The notes under the pieces: model-generated
Database searches by the model: none
What the model was told of the DNA's origin: nothing
What the model saw: the letters and a program-made list of their open reading frames with translations, nothing else
Part shown: in pieces, positions 47,050 to 58,504 of the stretch
How positions within the stretch are numbered: position 1 is the first letter of the stretch
How the letters are laid out: every line of letters begins with the position of its first letter
Position numbers and translations under genes: made by a program
Assembly: GCA_011009095.1 (NCBI GenBank)
Contig: VTPC01091253.1
Span: 355,219 to 419,218 of the forward strand
Direction of reading: 5' to 3'
Source of the DNA: Ignelater luminosus
Lineage: Eukaryota > Arthropoda > Insecta > Coleoptera > Elateridae
Length of the DNA: 64,000 nt

Positions 47050-50000
47050 GTTCTGTGGGAGTTCTAACTTGTTATTGTGTTTGTTTAAATGGAAAAGAAA
47101 GAAAGAAACAAATCTTGATTTTAATAAACAATCAAAAATAATATTAATATTAAGTAAACCATCTGGTGAATTGAAGCTTGAATTTGAGTTTGAGCTGGTG
47201 CGGAGAAGAGAAACACCAATCGACAAATTTGCGGTTTGAATCGGTGCGATGCAGGAGTCGAATTTATCAGTCAATCGAAGTCAGTAAATCATGGTTATAG
47301 GCACGAAATCCATAGAAACGTGGAAGAAAGTCCCCTGTCAGTTTCATGGTTTAACAAATTAATCTAGTTATCAACGTACCTGCTGAGCTAACAGTGGAAT
47401 ATTCAAATAAAATTTGACCGGAAGATAGAAAAACTCGGATCATGTAGGAGAAAAACTCGATCTTGATGACAGTCAAAAAGCTGTAAAATCGTCGCACCTG
47501 GAGATCTGTTGCCATCCTCTGGCAATGCTGGTTTAGTTATTGTTCACCTCTTTTTTCCTCATATTTGCAAAATTTGGTTACCCCTCAACATAGCCAACAA
47601 AAGTCGAGAAAGCGATATTGCCAAGTTTAATGGTAAGGACTGTGGAAATAGGCAATTCCTTATAGAAGAATAGAGGAACATGACTGAAGAGATGGAAATG
47701 CTTGAAAGAACGTAAGTACAATTCTAAAAAATTCTGGTTTATTAAAAAAATTAAAATATCAGAATGGACAGAAACATCATTTTGCTTTTCAATGAAATTT
47801 CTCTTTTGGAAACTAAGATGGTCAATTGTACAGTTTTGAAAGTGTCATCATCTTAAGTTATTTGTTACATGCAGGAAATCTTATTGCAAGAAAAACGTAA
47901 TGGAATCTTTAAAGATAAAACACAAGGAAATTGATGATCACGAGAGAAGATATCAATTTTATATTTTAACGATTCTTTCCTTCATGTTAATTGCAATACT
48001 GCAATACAATTAGACGACTCTTTTTTAACACCCTGTATAGACATTCTACAGCGCAAGATTGATCAACAAATAAAACCACTGGAATCTAGGTTTAGGTTCA
48101 GGTTCACCTTATTTGAAATTCTGGTCTAAATAACTTATGTATGTTAGAACTAAATCAATGAAATTATTTGACCTGAAGATTGGGCCTGACTGTGCCAATT
48201 ACTTTTCTTTTGTTCCAGGTAACTAGGTCGCTATTCCTGTGGAATAGTATTAAAAACACTGATGATTTTGAGTTTCTTAACCTGCAGGATTCATTGGAAA
48301 ACTCAACAATTTGCAGTGTTAGATATCATGATGAGACTCTCACGAGTGAACTTCACTTCTTTGGTTGTCATAAATAAATTAGTACTTCATCCAGGCAACA
48401 GTGATAACTGCAAGAAAAATGCATGTTCTTCATTGATAATGTGAATTCGAAATATTGGAACTTGAAGATACCTCTTGTGAAGACTTGCAGGAATTATATT
48501 TACATTTATTTATTGCATTTGAGATGCATAATAATTTATGTAGTTTTTTTAGTTTCTAGAAGTTTAAATTATTATTTAATAAGTTTGTAAGGGATTACAC
48601 AGCATTGATAGCCATTGAAAAAATGAAAAAATCCAAAGCTGTAGCATAATAATTAATCCAATCTACCACCTGGATTTGATCTTTGATTTATCACTGTTGA
48701 TATTCTCTAATATGTGACATGTAACATTTTGTTTTATTAATGTTGATTTTATTTTTTATTACCCAGATGTAAAGTTTTTATTTTATTGATTATCAATTGT
48801 AAATATAAATGCAGCACAATAATTCTGGTGTAAATTGATATTTTTACATCTCTAGGTTATGTTATGCTGACATACAAGTTCTTCGCTTCCTCAGAACTAA
48901 ATTTTTTTAATCATACATTTTAAAGTTTCTGTTTTATTAGTTTAGATTGATTGATATTTTCCATACTCCATTTCAAACATGAAAACCTGACAGATTTCAC
49001 CCTGTATTCAAGATAAAAACTTGGTAGAGGTTAGGTAAAATTGACTGGTTGTGTTCCTTCACTTGACAGTTCTACATTTTTAGGTTCTAGGTTATACGTT
49101 TAATTTTTATTTTTTTGTATCTCTAATTTATTAGAAATAAATTTGAATTATGATTTAAAAATAAAAAATCAAAACAATTTTAGTTTAAATATTTAAAGTT
49201 GTCTGACTGTTTATCACTTGTTAGTTCTGAATTTTGGGTTATAATTTAAGGCTCATAACTTTTTTTTACATTCGATAACATATTTTAATATGTGCATATA
49301 TTGTCAATTCAAATGTATCATAAGAAAAATTAAATTAAATTTTGTAGTCAATTAATAATATTTTACATTTACAAATGACTTGATTGGTTTATTTATGGTA
49401 TTGTATTGTCCGATGCGAGATTTGAACTTAAGCTATGTCGTACGGTTGGTTGTAATGCAAAGGTGTTTACCACTGACCTACGAAGAAAAGCGAAGTCAAT
49501 CGTAGAGGGTGAGCTTTTCTCTGCTTAAAAATACCTAAAGCTGCTATATGTGTTGCATACCCACTACATTTTATTCCGTTTTGGGGCTGCGCATTATATA
49601 AGTCCCAAGCTGTACATGGGAGGATTTAAGCATAGAGTTGTGTTGTGAGATTGCATTTTATTTATTTTTTTAAATAAAGAGTTTAATTTTAGTGAAAAGA
49701 AACATCTGATAGAAATATCATTTTAATGCCTTACTATTCTGAAAATGCCAAAAAAATATCAATCTGGAATGAGATCAAAAATTATAATCAAAGAGCAGCA
49801 GAGAATAGTTGATGCGTCATGAAAAGAATCGGTGACGTGCATGCCAGTGGCGGAGCGTTTACCAAATACTATATAAATGCACGTAGCATGAGCGATGCAC
49901 TACACCTGGATATAAGGAGTCGATTGCTAAATAACGTTGGCTTTGCTTAATTTTTTTTAGTATTGTTAAAGTGTCATTTATCTAATGCTTAATTTTCTTA

Positions 50001-51399
50001 ATATTTTGAATGCAAAATAAAAAGCTTCTTGAATTTTGTTTAATTAACTTTTATTCAATAATAAAAATAATCGTCATCTTTCTTGTCTTTTTCTTCTAAT
50101 CATTGCATTGCTACATAGTGTCTCACATACCACCAACAACGGTATTATGATTACATTAAAGTATTAATAAAGATAAAGTATTTCAAACCCTAACAAATTT
50201 AATATTTATTATGATTAATTTTCATTTATTCAAATTGTAAATTCGTATTTATAATAGTAAAACAATGACATATTTGCACCTTTGTAATAATTAAAACTGA
50301 AAATATAAAACGAAAATGTGTTACACCACTGACCTGCGCTTATTTTGTAGAAAATACGTCACTATCCTACGCAAATTGCACATGTCTAGTCGTCCGCCTC
50401 AGTAATATCGATAAACTCAACGTGTTTAAATACATTGCGGTGACGTATACGGACAAGTTTACTGGGCCATCAACTATTTCATGCCGCTCCTTAATTATAA
50501 TATTTATAACATGGGATCATCAAAATTTCAGTTCCCAGTAGGCTATGAAAAAAATATATGTCTTAGGTTAATCCATTCTCAGTAAAAATTATCTGTCAAA
50601 TTGACAGTTTGAATTTGTTTTATTGGTTATTAATTGGTTTTGTAATTTGTAGGTTATGTATTGGTCTTGGTTGGCGTGCGTGTGTCTAAGCTACGCCCTA
50701 CTGAAAAATTTCATAGCTTACCGGGAATTGAAATTTTAATAATCGCTTGTTATACAAAATCTATGATATACAGAGTTGCACAAATAATATAGTCAGCACA
50801 TTTGTAAAGATCAATTAACTGCTACTAGAAATCAACAGTATATTGTGTACAGTTTAATAAATAAATAAACAACTCATACACATAATTTAAATTCACTAGG
50901 TTTTGTTCCAGTTAATTTGCATACAATAATATTTAGTATAATAGTACATCTTATGCTTTAAACTTGCAGTAGTAAGTAAGTTAACTTTTTTCTGCCTTGG
51001 CGGTTAATAGTATTTCAATAACGCTAAAGATATCTTGCATTTCATCTTACACTAACTATCTATAGACCAGTGGAGTATCCTATAATAATAAGTTAAAATA
51101 TAAATGATGTAATAAATTATTGCTCAAACTCGACTCTGGAATTGTATCCATGCATGATATTAAGATTACTCTTCTTGAGAAATCGAAAGGTAATAAAAGT
51201 AGCAAAACAGTAGTAGTGTTAACATAAACTAATACTCATTTGTCTTTTATTATTTTATTTAGAATTCAATACATAATAATCTTCTGTTACATAGCACATT
51301 TTAAAAAAATGAAATCCAAACAAACAGCAGTACATAACACAATACTAGAGGTGGACGAGGGTAGACCTCCGCTGCCTCTAGCCTTCGTCGGTCACCCGT
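47050..51399. other. Long AT-rich stretch, no gene recognised
   Basis: The first 900 bases resemble the T2 3' flank. A good-looking acceptor at 48218 opens a short frame but in a different phase (see rejected items). A tRNA-like tract is annotated at 49410. Around 49780-49930 there is dispersed-repeat-like sequence (CCAGTGGCGGAGCG). The rest is low-complexity AT-rich DNA. Confidence 0.45.
49410..49495 (-). repeat. tRNA-like pol III tract, possible SINE head
   Basis: The minus strand has an A-box-like GTAGGTCAGTGGTAAAC and, about 35 bases on, a B-box-like AAGTTCAAATCTC, at tRNA-like spacing. The anticodon stem does not pair and the acceptor stem is not evident, so this is not a functional tRNA. 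A tRNA-derived SINE or tRNA pseudogene fits. Confidence 0.4.
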
Positions 51400-54300
51400 C
51401 GGGTTTCCCTTTGTATACACACGCGTCGTGCACAGTCCTCTGCCAAAGGAAGGCAAAATACGTTTGGTCACGCACGCATCTTCTACAAGCCTTTCCAGCA
51501 CCGCACCTGCCTATCAAAGTCCCATCTCTATAAGATCAGCCGTTTGCCAGATACGGATTGTCTACCAAAACAAAAAACAAACGACGATCGGCCCCGTACG
51601 TTCTCCATCTCCAAGCCATTTCCCACCGCACCTACCTACCAAGGTTCCAACTGTATAGGGTCAGCCGTTTGCGACATACGAGATGTTTGCCAAAAAAAAA
51701 CAAAACACGGCCGGTCCCGCACGCATCTTATGCAAGCCTTTTCTCCCAACACTCCCGCCTACCATAATCATATCTGAACCGCATCGACCGTTCCCGAGAT
51801 ACGGAATTTCTGCCGCTCTGTCCCGCGCACATCTTCTGCAAATCTTTCTCCCGCCGCACCTGTCAACCAAAGTCTCATCTCAATAGGATCAGTCGTTCCT
51901 GAAATACGGTATGTTTTCCAAAAAAAAAACACGCGACAGCTCCGTTATTTACCGGCCGCTCAACCTGAGACTTTCAGCGTTTGTAAACAAAGGTCCGCCG
52001 TTTTGGGGATACAGAATATCTGTGTAAAAAAACAAAAGATGGTCGGTCCCGCACATCTTTTAAAAGCCATTCTTCCTCCACACCTAAAGGTCCAAGTCCC
52101 ATCTTGATACCACCAGTCGTTCCCTAGACACAAAATATTCTCCATAAAACAGAACACGATCGGAGACCTCCGGGCGGTCCGAACGGGCCTCCCCTATTCT
52201 GCCATTATGAAACGAAAAAGTCCGAAGTGAATTCGAAAACCCGTTCTGTCTATTTCTTACTCTCTCTCTTTCTCTGTATTTCAAAACAATTTCAAAACAA
52301 ATAAAAGACTCGACGCCCGATTACGTATTCGACGACGCAGACGCGACAGGCGTGCAAAATCACCACTTAAAAATATCCAGCTGTACCCGTCTTTCTCTCG
52401 CGCGCGGTGATTTGTATATCGCCGTTTTGCTTCCACTCGAAGGATTTAAAATTTTCGAATTCAAGCACGTTGGCATATAAGGCGAATACTAAAACCGCGA
52501 CAGCTCCGTTATTTACCGGCCGATCGGCCCGAAACTTTCAGAGTTTCTAAACAAAGGTCCGCTCTAGCGATCCACGTTGCCACCGACTGGACAGACTTTC
52601 TCGTACTGCCACCGGCGGCATGCCTTTTCGGAAGGAGACCGTTTATTCGCCGCACCCGCAACCGACGCGCGGAATACCGGTTAAAAAACAAAAGAGAGTC
52701 GGTCCCGCACCGATGTTCCCAAATCATCTTCCACACGCACGCCCGACGACCAAAGTCCCGTCTCGATAGGAGCTGCCGTTGCCGAGATGCAGTATATCGC
52801 TCAAAAAAACAAAAGACGGTCGATGGGGCACGGCTTGTTTGGAAGCCATTGCTGCACCACACCTAACGACCAAAGTTCCATCTCGCTAGGACCCGTCGTT
52901 CCGGAGATGCGAGATACCTCTTGAAAAAAACAAAAGACGATCGCCGGCGCCCGGATGGTTTGAAACCGATTCCTGCACCACACCTAAAGACCAAAGTCCC
53001 ATCTCGCTAGGACCCGTCGTTCCGGAGATGCGGGATATCTACGGAAAAAACAAAAGACAATCGCCAGCGCCCGGATCGTTTGGAAGCTATTGCTCCATCA
53101 CACCCAACGACCAAAATCCCATCCCGCTAGGACCGGTCGTTCCTGAGATGCGGGATATCTCTGGAAAAAAACAAAAGACGATTGCCGGCGCCCGGATCGT
53201 TTGGAAACCATTCCTGCACCACACCTAACCATCAAAGTCCCATCTCGATGGTCCGGCCGTTCTGCAGATACAGAATATCTGTGAGAAACACAAAACACGG
53301 TCGTTCTTGCCCAGATCTTCGGAAAGACCTTTTGCCACCACACCTAACGACCAAAGTCCCATCTCGATAGGACCTGCCGTTCCGGAGATGCATCTCAAAA
53401 AAAAAAAACAAGACGATCGTCGGTGCCCGGACCGTTTGCAAGCCATTCCTGTACCACACCTAACGTTCAAAGTCCCATTTTGACAGGTGCTGCCGTTTCG
53501 GGGATACGGAATATCTGTATAAAAAACAAAAGATGGTCGGTCCCGCACACATCTTTTAAAAGCCATTCTTCCTCCACACCTAAAGGTCCAAGTCTCATCT
53601 CGATACCACCAGCCGTTCCCTAGACACAAAATATTCTCCATAAAACAGAACACGATCGGAGGCCTCCGGGCGGTCCGAACGGGCCTCCCCTATTCTGCCA
53701 TTATGAAACTAAAAATTCAAAGTGGATTCGAAAACCCGTTCTGTTTATTTCTTATTTTCTCTCTCGCTTTCTCTCTGTATTTCAAAACAATTTCAAAACA
53801 AATTAAAAAATCGACGCCCGATTACGTATTCGACGACGCAGACGCGACAGGCGAGCAAAATCACCACTTAAAAATATCCAGCTGTACCCGTCTTTCTCTC
53901 GCGCGCGGTGATTTGTATATCGCCGTTTCGCTTCCTCTTGAAGGATTTAAAATTTTCGAATTTCAAGCACGTTGGCATATAACGCAAATACTAAAAACGC
54001 GACAGCTCCGTTATTTACCGGCCGATCGGCCCGAAACTTTCAGAATTTCTAAACAAAGGTCCGCTCTAGCGATCCACGTTGCCACCGACTGGACAGACTT
54101 TCTCGTACCGCCACCGGCGGCATACCTTTTCGGAAGGAGGCCGTTTATCCGCCGCACCCGCAACCTACGCGCGGAATACCGGTTAAAAAACAAAAGAGAG
54201 TCGGTCCCGCACCGATCGTTTGGAAGCTATTCCTACACCATACGTAACCGTCAAAGTCCCATCTGGATAGGTTCGGCCGTTCTGCAGTTACAGAATATCT

Positions 54301-54698
54301 GCGAAAAAAATAAATGACGATCGTTCTTGCCCAGATTTTCGGAAAAACCTGTTGCCACCACACCTAACGACCAAAGTCCCATCTCGGTACGACCGGCCAT
54401 TCCGAAGATGCATCTCAAAAAAAAAACAAAAGACGATTGTCGGCGCCCGGACCATTTGGAAGCCATTCCTGCACGACACTTAAACACCTAACGGAGATAG
54501 GGAATATCTGTGTAAAAAACAAAAGATGGTCGGTCCCGCACACATCTTTTAAAAGCCATTCTTCCTCCACACCTAAAGGTCCAAGTCCCATCTCGATGAC
54601 ACCAGCTATTTTCCATAAAACAGGCCTCCCCTATTCCGCCATTATGAAACGAAAAAATCCAAAGTGTATTCGAAAACCCTTCCTGTTTATTTCTTACT

Positions 54699-54733
<35 letters not shown>

Positions 54734-55066
54734 TTCTGTATTTCAAAACAAATAAAAGACTCGACGCCCGATGACGTATTCGACGACGCAGACGCGACAC
54801 GCGTGAAAAATCACCCACCGCTTAAAAAATTGAAAAAATCTGTACCCGTCTTTCTCTCGCGCACGGCGAATCGTATACCGCCGTCTCGCTTCCACTTGAA
54901 GGATTTAAAATTTTCCAATTACGTTGACATATAACGCGAACACTAAAACCGCGACAGCTCCGTTATTTACCGGCCGATCGGCCCGAAACTTTCAGCGTTT
55001 GTAAACAAAGGTCCGCTCTATCGATTGACGTTGCCACCGACCGCACAGACTTTCCCGTAGGCCTGT
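51400..55066. repeat. GC-rich tandem array with higher-order structure
   Basis: About 120-bp units carry the phrase ACGACCAAAGTCCCATCTCG, then a C-rich GACC.GCCGTTCCGGAGAT, an A-run, and a GGTCGGTCCCGCAC or GATCGCCGGCGCCCGGA tract. Clear units start near 51515, 51640, 51865, 52750, 52868, 52990, 53108, 53230, 53350, 53465, 53586, 54250, 54370 and 54585. Three copies of a longer segment interrupt them at about 52150-52690, 53655-54190 and 54608-55066. These carry a CT-rich tract, GACGCCCGATTACGTATTCG and ATTTACCGGCCGATCGGCCC. Composition is clearly GC-richer than the flanks. A CT microsatellite lies at about 54699-54745. Confidence 0.88.
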
Positions 55067-56520
55067 CAGTGGCGTAAGCTCGGGAAGAAATATGGCCGAG
55101 ATACCCCCCGACCGGTTGGTGTACGAACATACTCTATCAACGATTTTTCTGGATCTTTCTTCAAGATATCACTTGCCGAGTTCAATATAACCAATTCATT
55201 GGACTTCCAGGGTTTCTGAAGTCTGTATTATTCTTTTACTTGAGCTTGGATAGTCTCGAGGTGTCCGAAGCCACCTATCTTTGATTCTCTAGATCTAGAA
55301 TCTAGACCATTAGGCCGAGTCAAACCAATTTTCTTGACTAGTCGGTTCTATGAAAACAGTCAGGAGTTGATTGATCGGTCAGATTATACAGACTGATGAC
55401 ATTTTTACTTATTAACGGTTCATTCTTAACAAGATTTACAACCATTTTGTTTGATATCTACTCCAATTATCGTATCCCAACCAAACAGCGGAGTTCCTTA
55501 AAGCTTAAAATTTTGATCAAAGACGATTTAAACAAGGGTGGGCAAATTTGACTCCCAGGACCGAATTGGCTCATATAAAAGTAGATCTATGAGCAAAAAC
55601 TAACTTTCAAGCAGATATCTAATCAAACAGTTTTACCAATTTTAATGTTCGAATTACAAAATATACGTTTTGTCGTTGTACGAGTCAATTCGGACCTGAG
55701 GGCCAAATTCCCCCATCCCTGATTGAAAGACTAGAAAAATCAGAGGTGAGATACTTCACGATTTTTACTTGGGAAACAGGCTGCAATTACCTCTACTATG
55801 TAGAGAAAAAAGACTAGGCCGGGTTTACATTTAGAACGTTCCAGATTTTTTTGGGCCGGTCGAAGCGCTCTCGTGGGGTTTCCGATGAAAGATCATTGTG
55901 TGATCCTTTTTAACATGTCGGGATTTTCGATATTATATTCTACTTTTCGGGTCTGATCAAAAACAGCTCTCGAGTCTATTAGGTGTGTTTAGGATCTGTT
56001 TAAAAGCATACTAACAGTTCCAGAAATTTACTATGGGCTACACGCACCAGTGCGGCGCCTACATGAAACCTCTTAGTGGTCTAGTCATTCTCGATTTTCC
56101 AAGAAGTTATAATTAACGAAATAATACTGACCAAACTAGTTCTAGTTGGAAGTTCTAGTCATGAGTAAGGAATGGAAGTAATAAATGAGAACGGTAGACC
56201 AAATTGATGTAACAGATTCAAAAGTTTTTTGAGCGATCGCAGCTAAAATGATCATTAAGAGGTATTTGCAAAGCAAACGGTTTAGTGAATTGCAAAATGA
56301 CAAAAACGCTCGTCTCTGGATTAAATATCTGAAAATTATTCTTGCGAGAATTCATGCAACCGTATTGATTACTAACTAAAATTAACATCTTTAGAGTAGA
56401 CAAAGAACAAGTCCAGTTCTTACTTTATACATGTAAGTTTACAAAAGTATAATTAATTGCAAATAAAACTAAACAAAAAACAATCTAATCTTACACAAAT
56501 AACGATATAAATTTGAAAGA
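55067..56520. other. Spacer between satellite and minus-strand ZF11
   Basis: No gene recognised. It contains a hAT-like MITE at 55533. The sequence immediately downstream of the ZF11 stop (towards lower coordinates) is its presumed 3' UTR. Confidence 0.5.
55533..55721. mobile_element. Short hAT-like MITE
   Basis: Starts CAAGGGTGGGCAAATTTGAC then AGGACCGAATTGG. It ends with the inverted match (AATTCGGACCTGAGGGCC then CCCATCCCTG). CARGGRTGGGCAAA-type ends are typical of hAT nonautonomous elements. The flanks GATTTAAA and ATTGAAAG resemble a diverged 8-bp target duplication. No coding capacity. Confidence 0.7.
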
Positions 56521-57448
56521 CTATTTACTACAAAGTTTGTTATAGTCTAAAGTCTTATGTTTACTTTTCCTGTGTGTATTCAATAGATTCCTGCAAGCAA
56601 ATGCTTCCTCGCATAAATCGCACTTGTAAGGCTTTTCACCAGTATGAGCTCTCATATGTAAAACTAATGCAGAACGTTGAGCGAATGATTTTGAACACAT
56701 CTCACATATGTAAGGTTTAACACCTGTATGTACACGCATATGTACATCCAAAGTAGATTTTTTAACAAATTCTTTGCTACATTTTTCACACTTGAATGGC
56801 TTCAAACCTTTATGTGCCAATACGTGCTCTTGTAAAATCTTATTGGTAGCTAGAACCTTTCCACAAATATGGCACACGTAAACACGTCTCCTTTGTTTAT
56901 GCCATCTCAAGTGACAATCTAATCTGAATTTGCTACCAAAATGTTTTTTACAGATTTCACATTTATATATGTCTAGATTACTGGCATTATGCTGATCCAA
57001 ATGATGCTTTAAATATGCCTTATCCTTAAGTAATTTTCCACATATTTCACAAGGATATGTAAGCTTATTGTGTTCTCTTTCTGTATGTATTTCTAATTCT
57101 TGCTTTCTACAATAACCTTTACTGCAGACCGCACAAAAGAAAGAAAATCTTTTCTCGTGCTGGTTTTTATGTACCTCAAAGGATTCTTTTGTTTTCAATT
57201 TTTTCATACAAACATAGCATTGAAACCCTCTTAATTCATCGTGTGTATTCAAGTGTCGCTTGAGAATGTGATTCCATTTAAATGATTTTTGGCAAAGTTT
57301 ACATGCAAACGGTCTTTCGGAATTGTGTACTCTAAGGTGCTTCTTAAGTTTGTCTTTGAACTTAAATCGCATTGAGCATAGAGCACATTTCCATGGACGT
57401 TCAAGATCACTTGGATCATAAGAATCTTCTGGTTGTATTTGCTGTAAT
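56521..57448 (-). CDS. C2H2 exon ZF11 on the opposite strand, ten fingers
   Basis: On the minus strand it follows the acceptor TTTGTTTTCAG and starts A|TTA CAG CAA ATA CAA, phase 2, open for 308 residues. The frame also stays open into the intron, so a longer apparent ORF from 57645 is misleading. After an acidic leader (PEDSYDPSDLERPWK) come ten C2H2 fingers (CALCSMRF to CDLCEEAF), then a tail ending RKSKHKTLDYNKLCSK. Finger number and order match ZF1. The last fingers carry TGVKP and TGEKP linkers. There is no ATG at the exon start. The splice signal, phase and leader match the plus-strand exons, but the orientation is opposite. Either it is a separate gene with its 5' exon at higher coordinates, or an inverted member of a trans-spliced set. 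Confidence 0.87.
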
Positions 57449-58504
57449 CTGAAAACAAACGAAAATGTTACTAATATACTTTTGCATTCTAAATACAAAG
57501 ACTCATAAGTTAATAAGATTGGCCAATGTACATGAATGAGTCTTAAGGTGAACCTTAGCAGTACTTTTCTGTAAAAAAAAAAAGCTCTAGGACGCAAAAA
57601 ATAGAAGACGTTTCTACTAACCCCAACGTTTGAGTCAAACCTCAAAATATCTACCTGTAGGTTCCCTACAAAAACGCTTGAAAAACTTAACTGTAAACCA
57701 CGTTCTCATTGAGCTATTCCAGTTGATCCAATATCAAGATTTCAGATAATCAAAGCATATTCCCAAACAAGGAGAATCACTACCACACCAGCCATCCGAC
57801 ACTGCACTATCCCAAAATACAGACACCACCTGGGTTGTAAGTCGTCCATTTCGTGCGTGCTTTATTTCATTTATCTACCATCGGGACCGCCCCAGATTTA
57901 CGTTTGTACTATTACCACTACTATTACTCAACTCAATTTGTCAAGGAATCACATATCTACCGTGTGGATGGATTTGTTTTGTCAATGCACAAATACATAA
58001 GAGCAAGCGAAAGGAAATAATATTTTACATGAGTAGAAAGGAGATGGCACGTACCAGCAAAGTTCTACTGGCCAACTCGTTAGCATATCTTAATTACAAC
58101 GATCACTCTAAAACTGCCGTGATAGGTTCATTTCCAACCATAGTGGCGGTTGATATGGACAATCGCTTTAATAAACCAAGAAAATCTATAACCCCTAATA
58201 AACCTGTCTGTAGGTTATTTTACTAAGTAATTTGAGGTAACCAAAGTTAAATAGCGAGATTCTAAGAATTCCGCGCTTGACAAAAATGCAACATGTACCA
58301 GCCATCAACATGAAATCCAGAACGATCTCGTTTAAATTCATCTAGGTGCCAGTAAGTTGTTGAGAACGCCTTAATTTAGTAAATCTGAATTAATTAAACG
58401 TTAGAACCCAGTACGATTTAAGAGATACAGTCCAAAACAATTAACCTGTAAAAAATACAAAAACACAGAAGAACTATTAGGCACTAAAAAACAAGTAATG
58501 TCTT
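57449..58504. other. Region upstream of ZF11, no 5' exon identified
   Basis: Reading the minus strand, I found no ATG exon with a good phase-2 donor. A 65-codon plus-strand frame at 58029 has no recognisable domain. Confidence 0.4.

Noticed and set aside
48180-48377. Good polypyrimidine-AG acceptor at 48218 opening a short frame ending HFFGCHK
   Set aside because: It reads only in phase 0. In phase 2 the first full codon is TAA. No domain, so it does not fit the terminal-exon set.
57449-57645. Upstream extension of the ZF11 frame
   Set aside because: The extension runs through the polypyrimidine tract of the acceptor (TTTGTTTTCAG). It is intron read-through, not protein.
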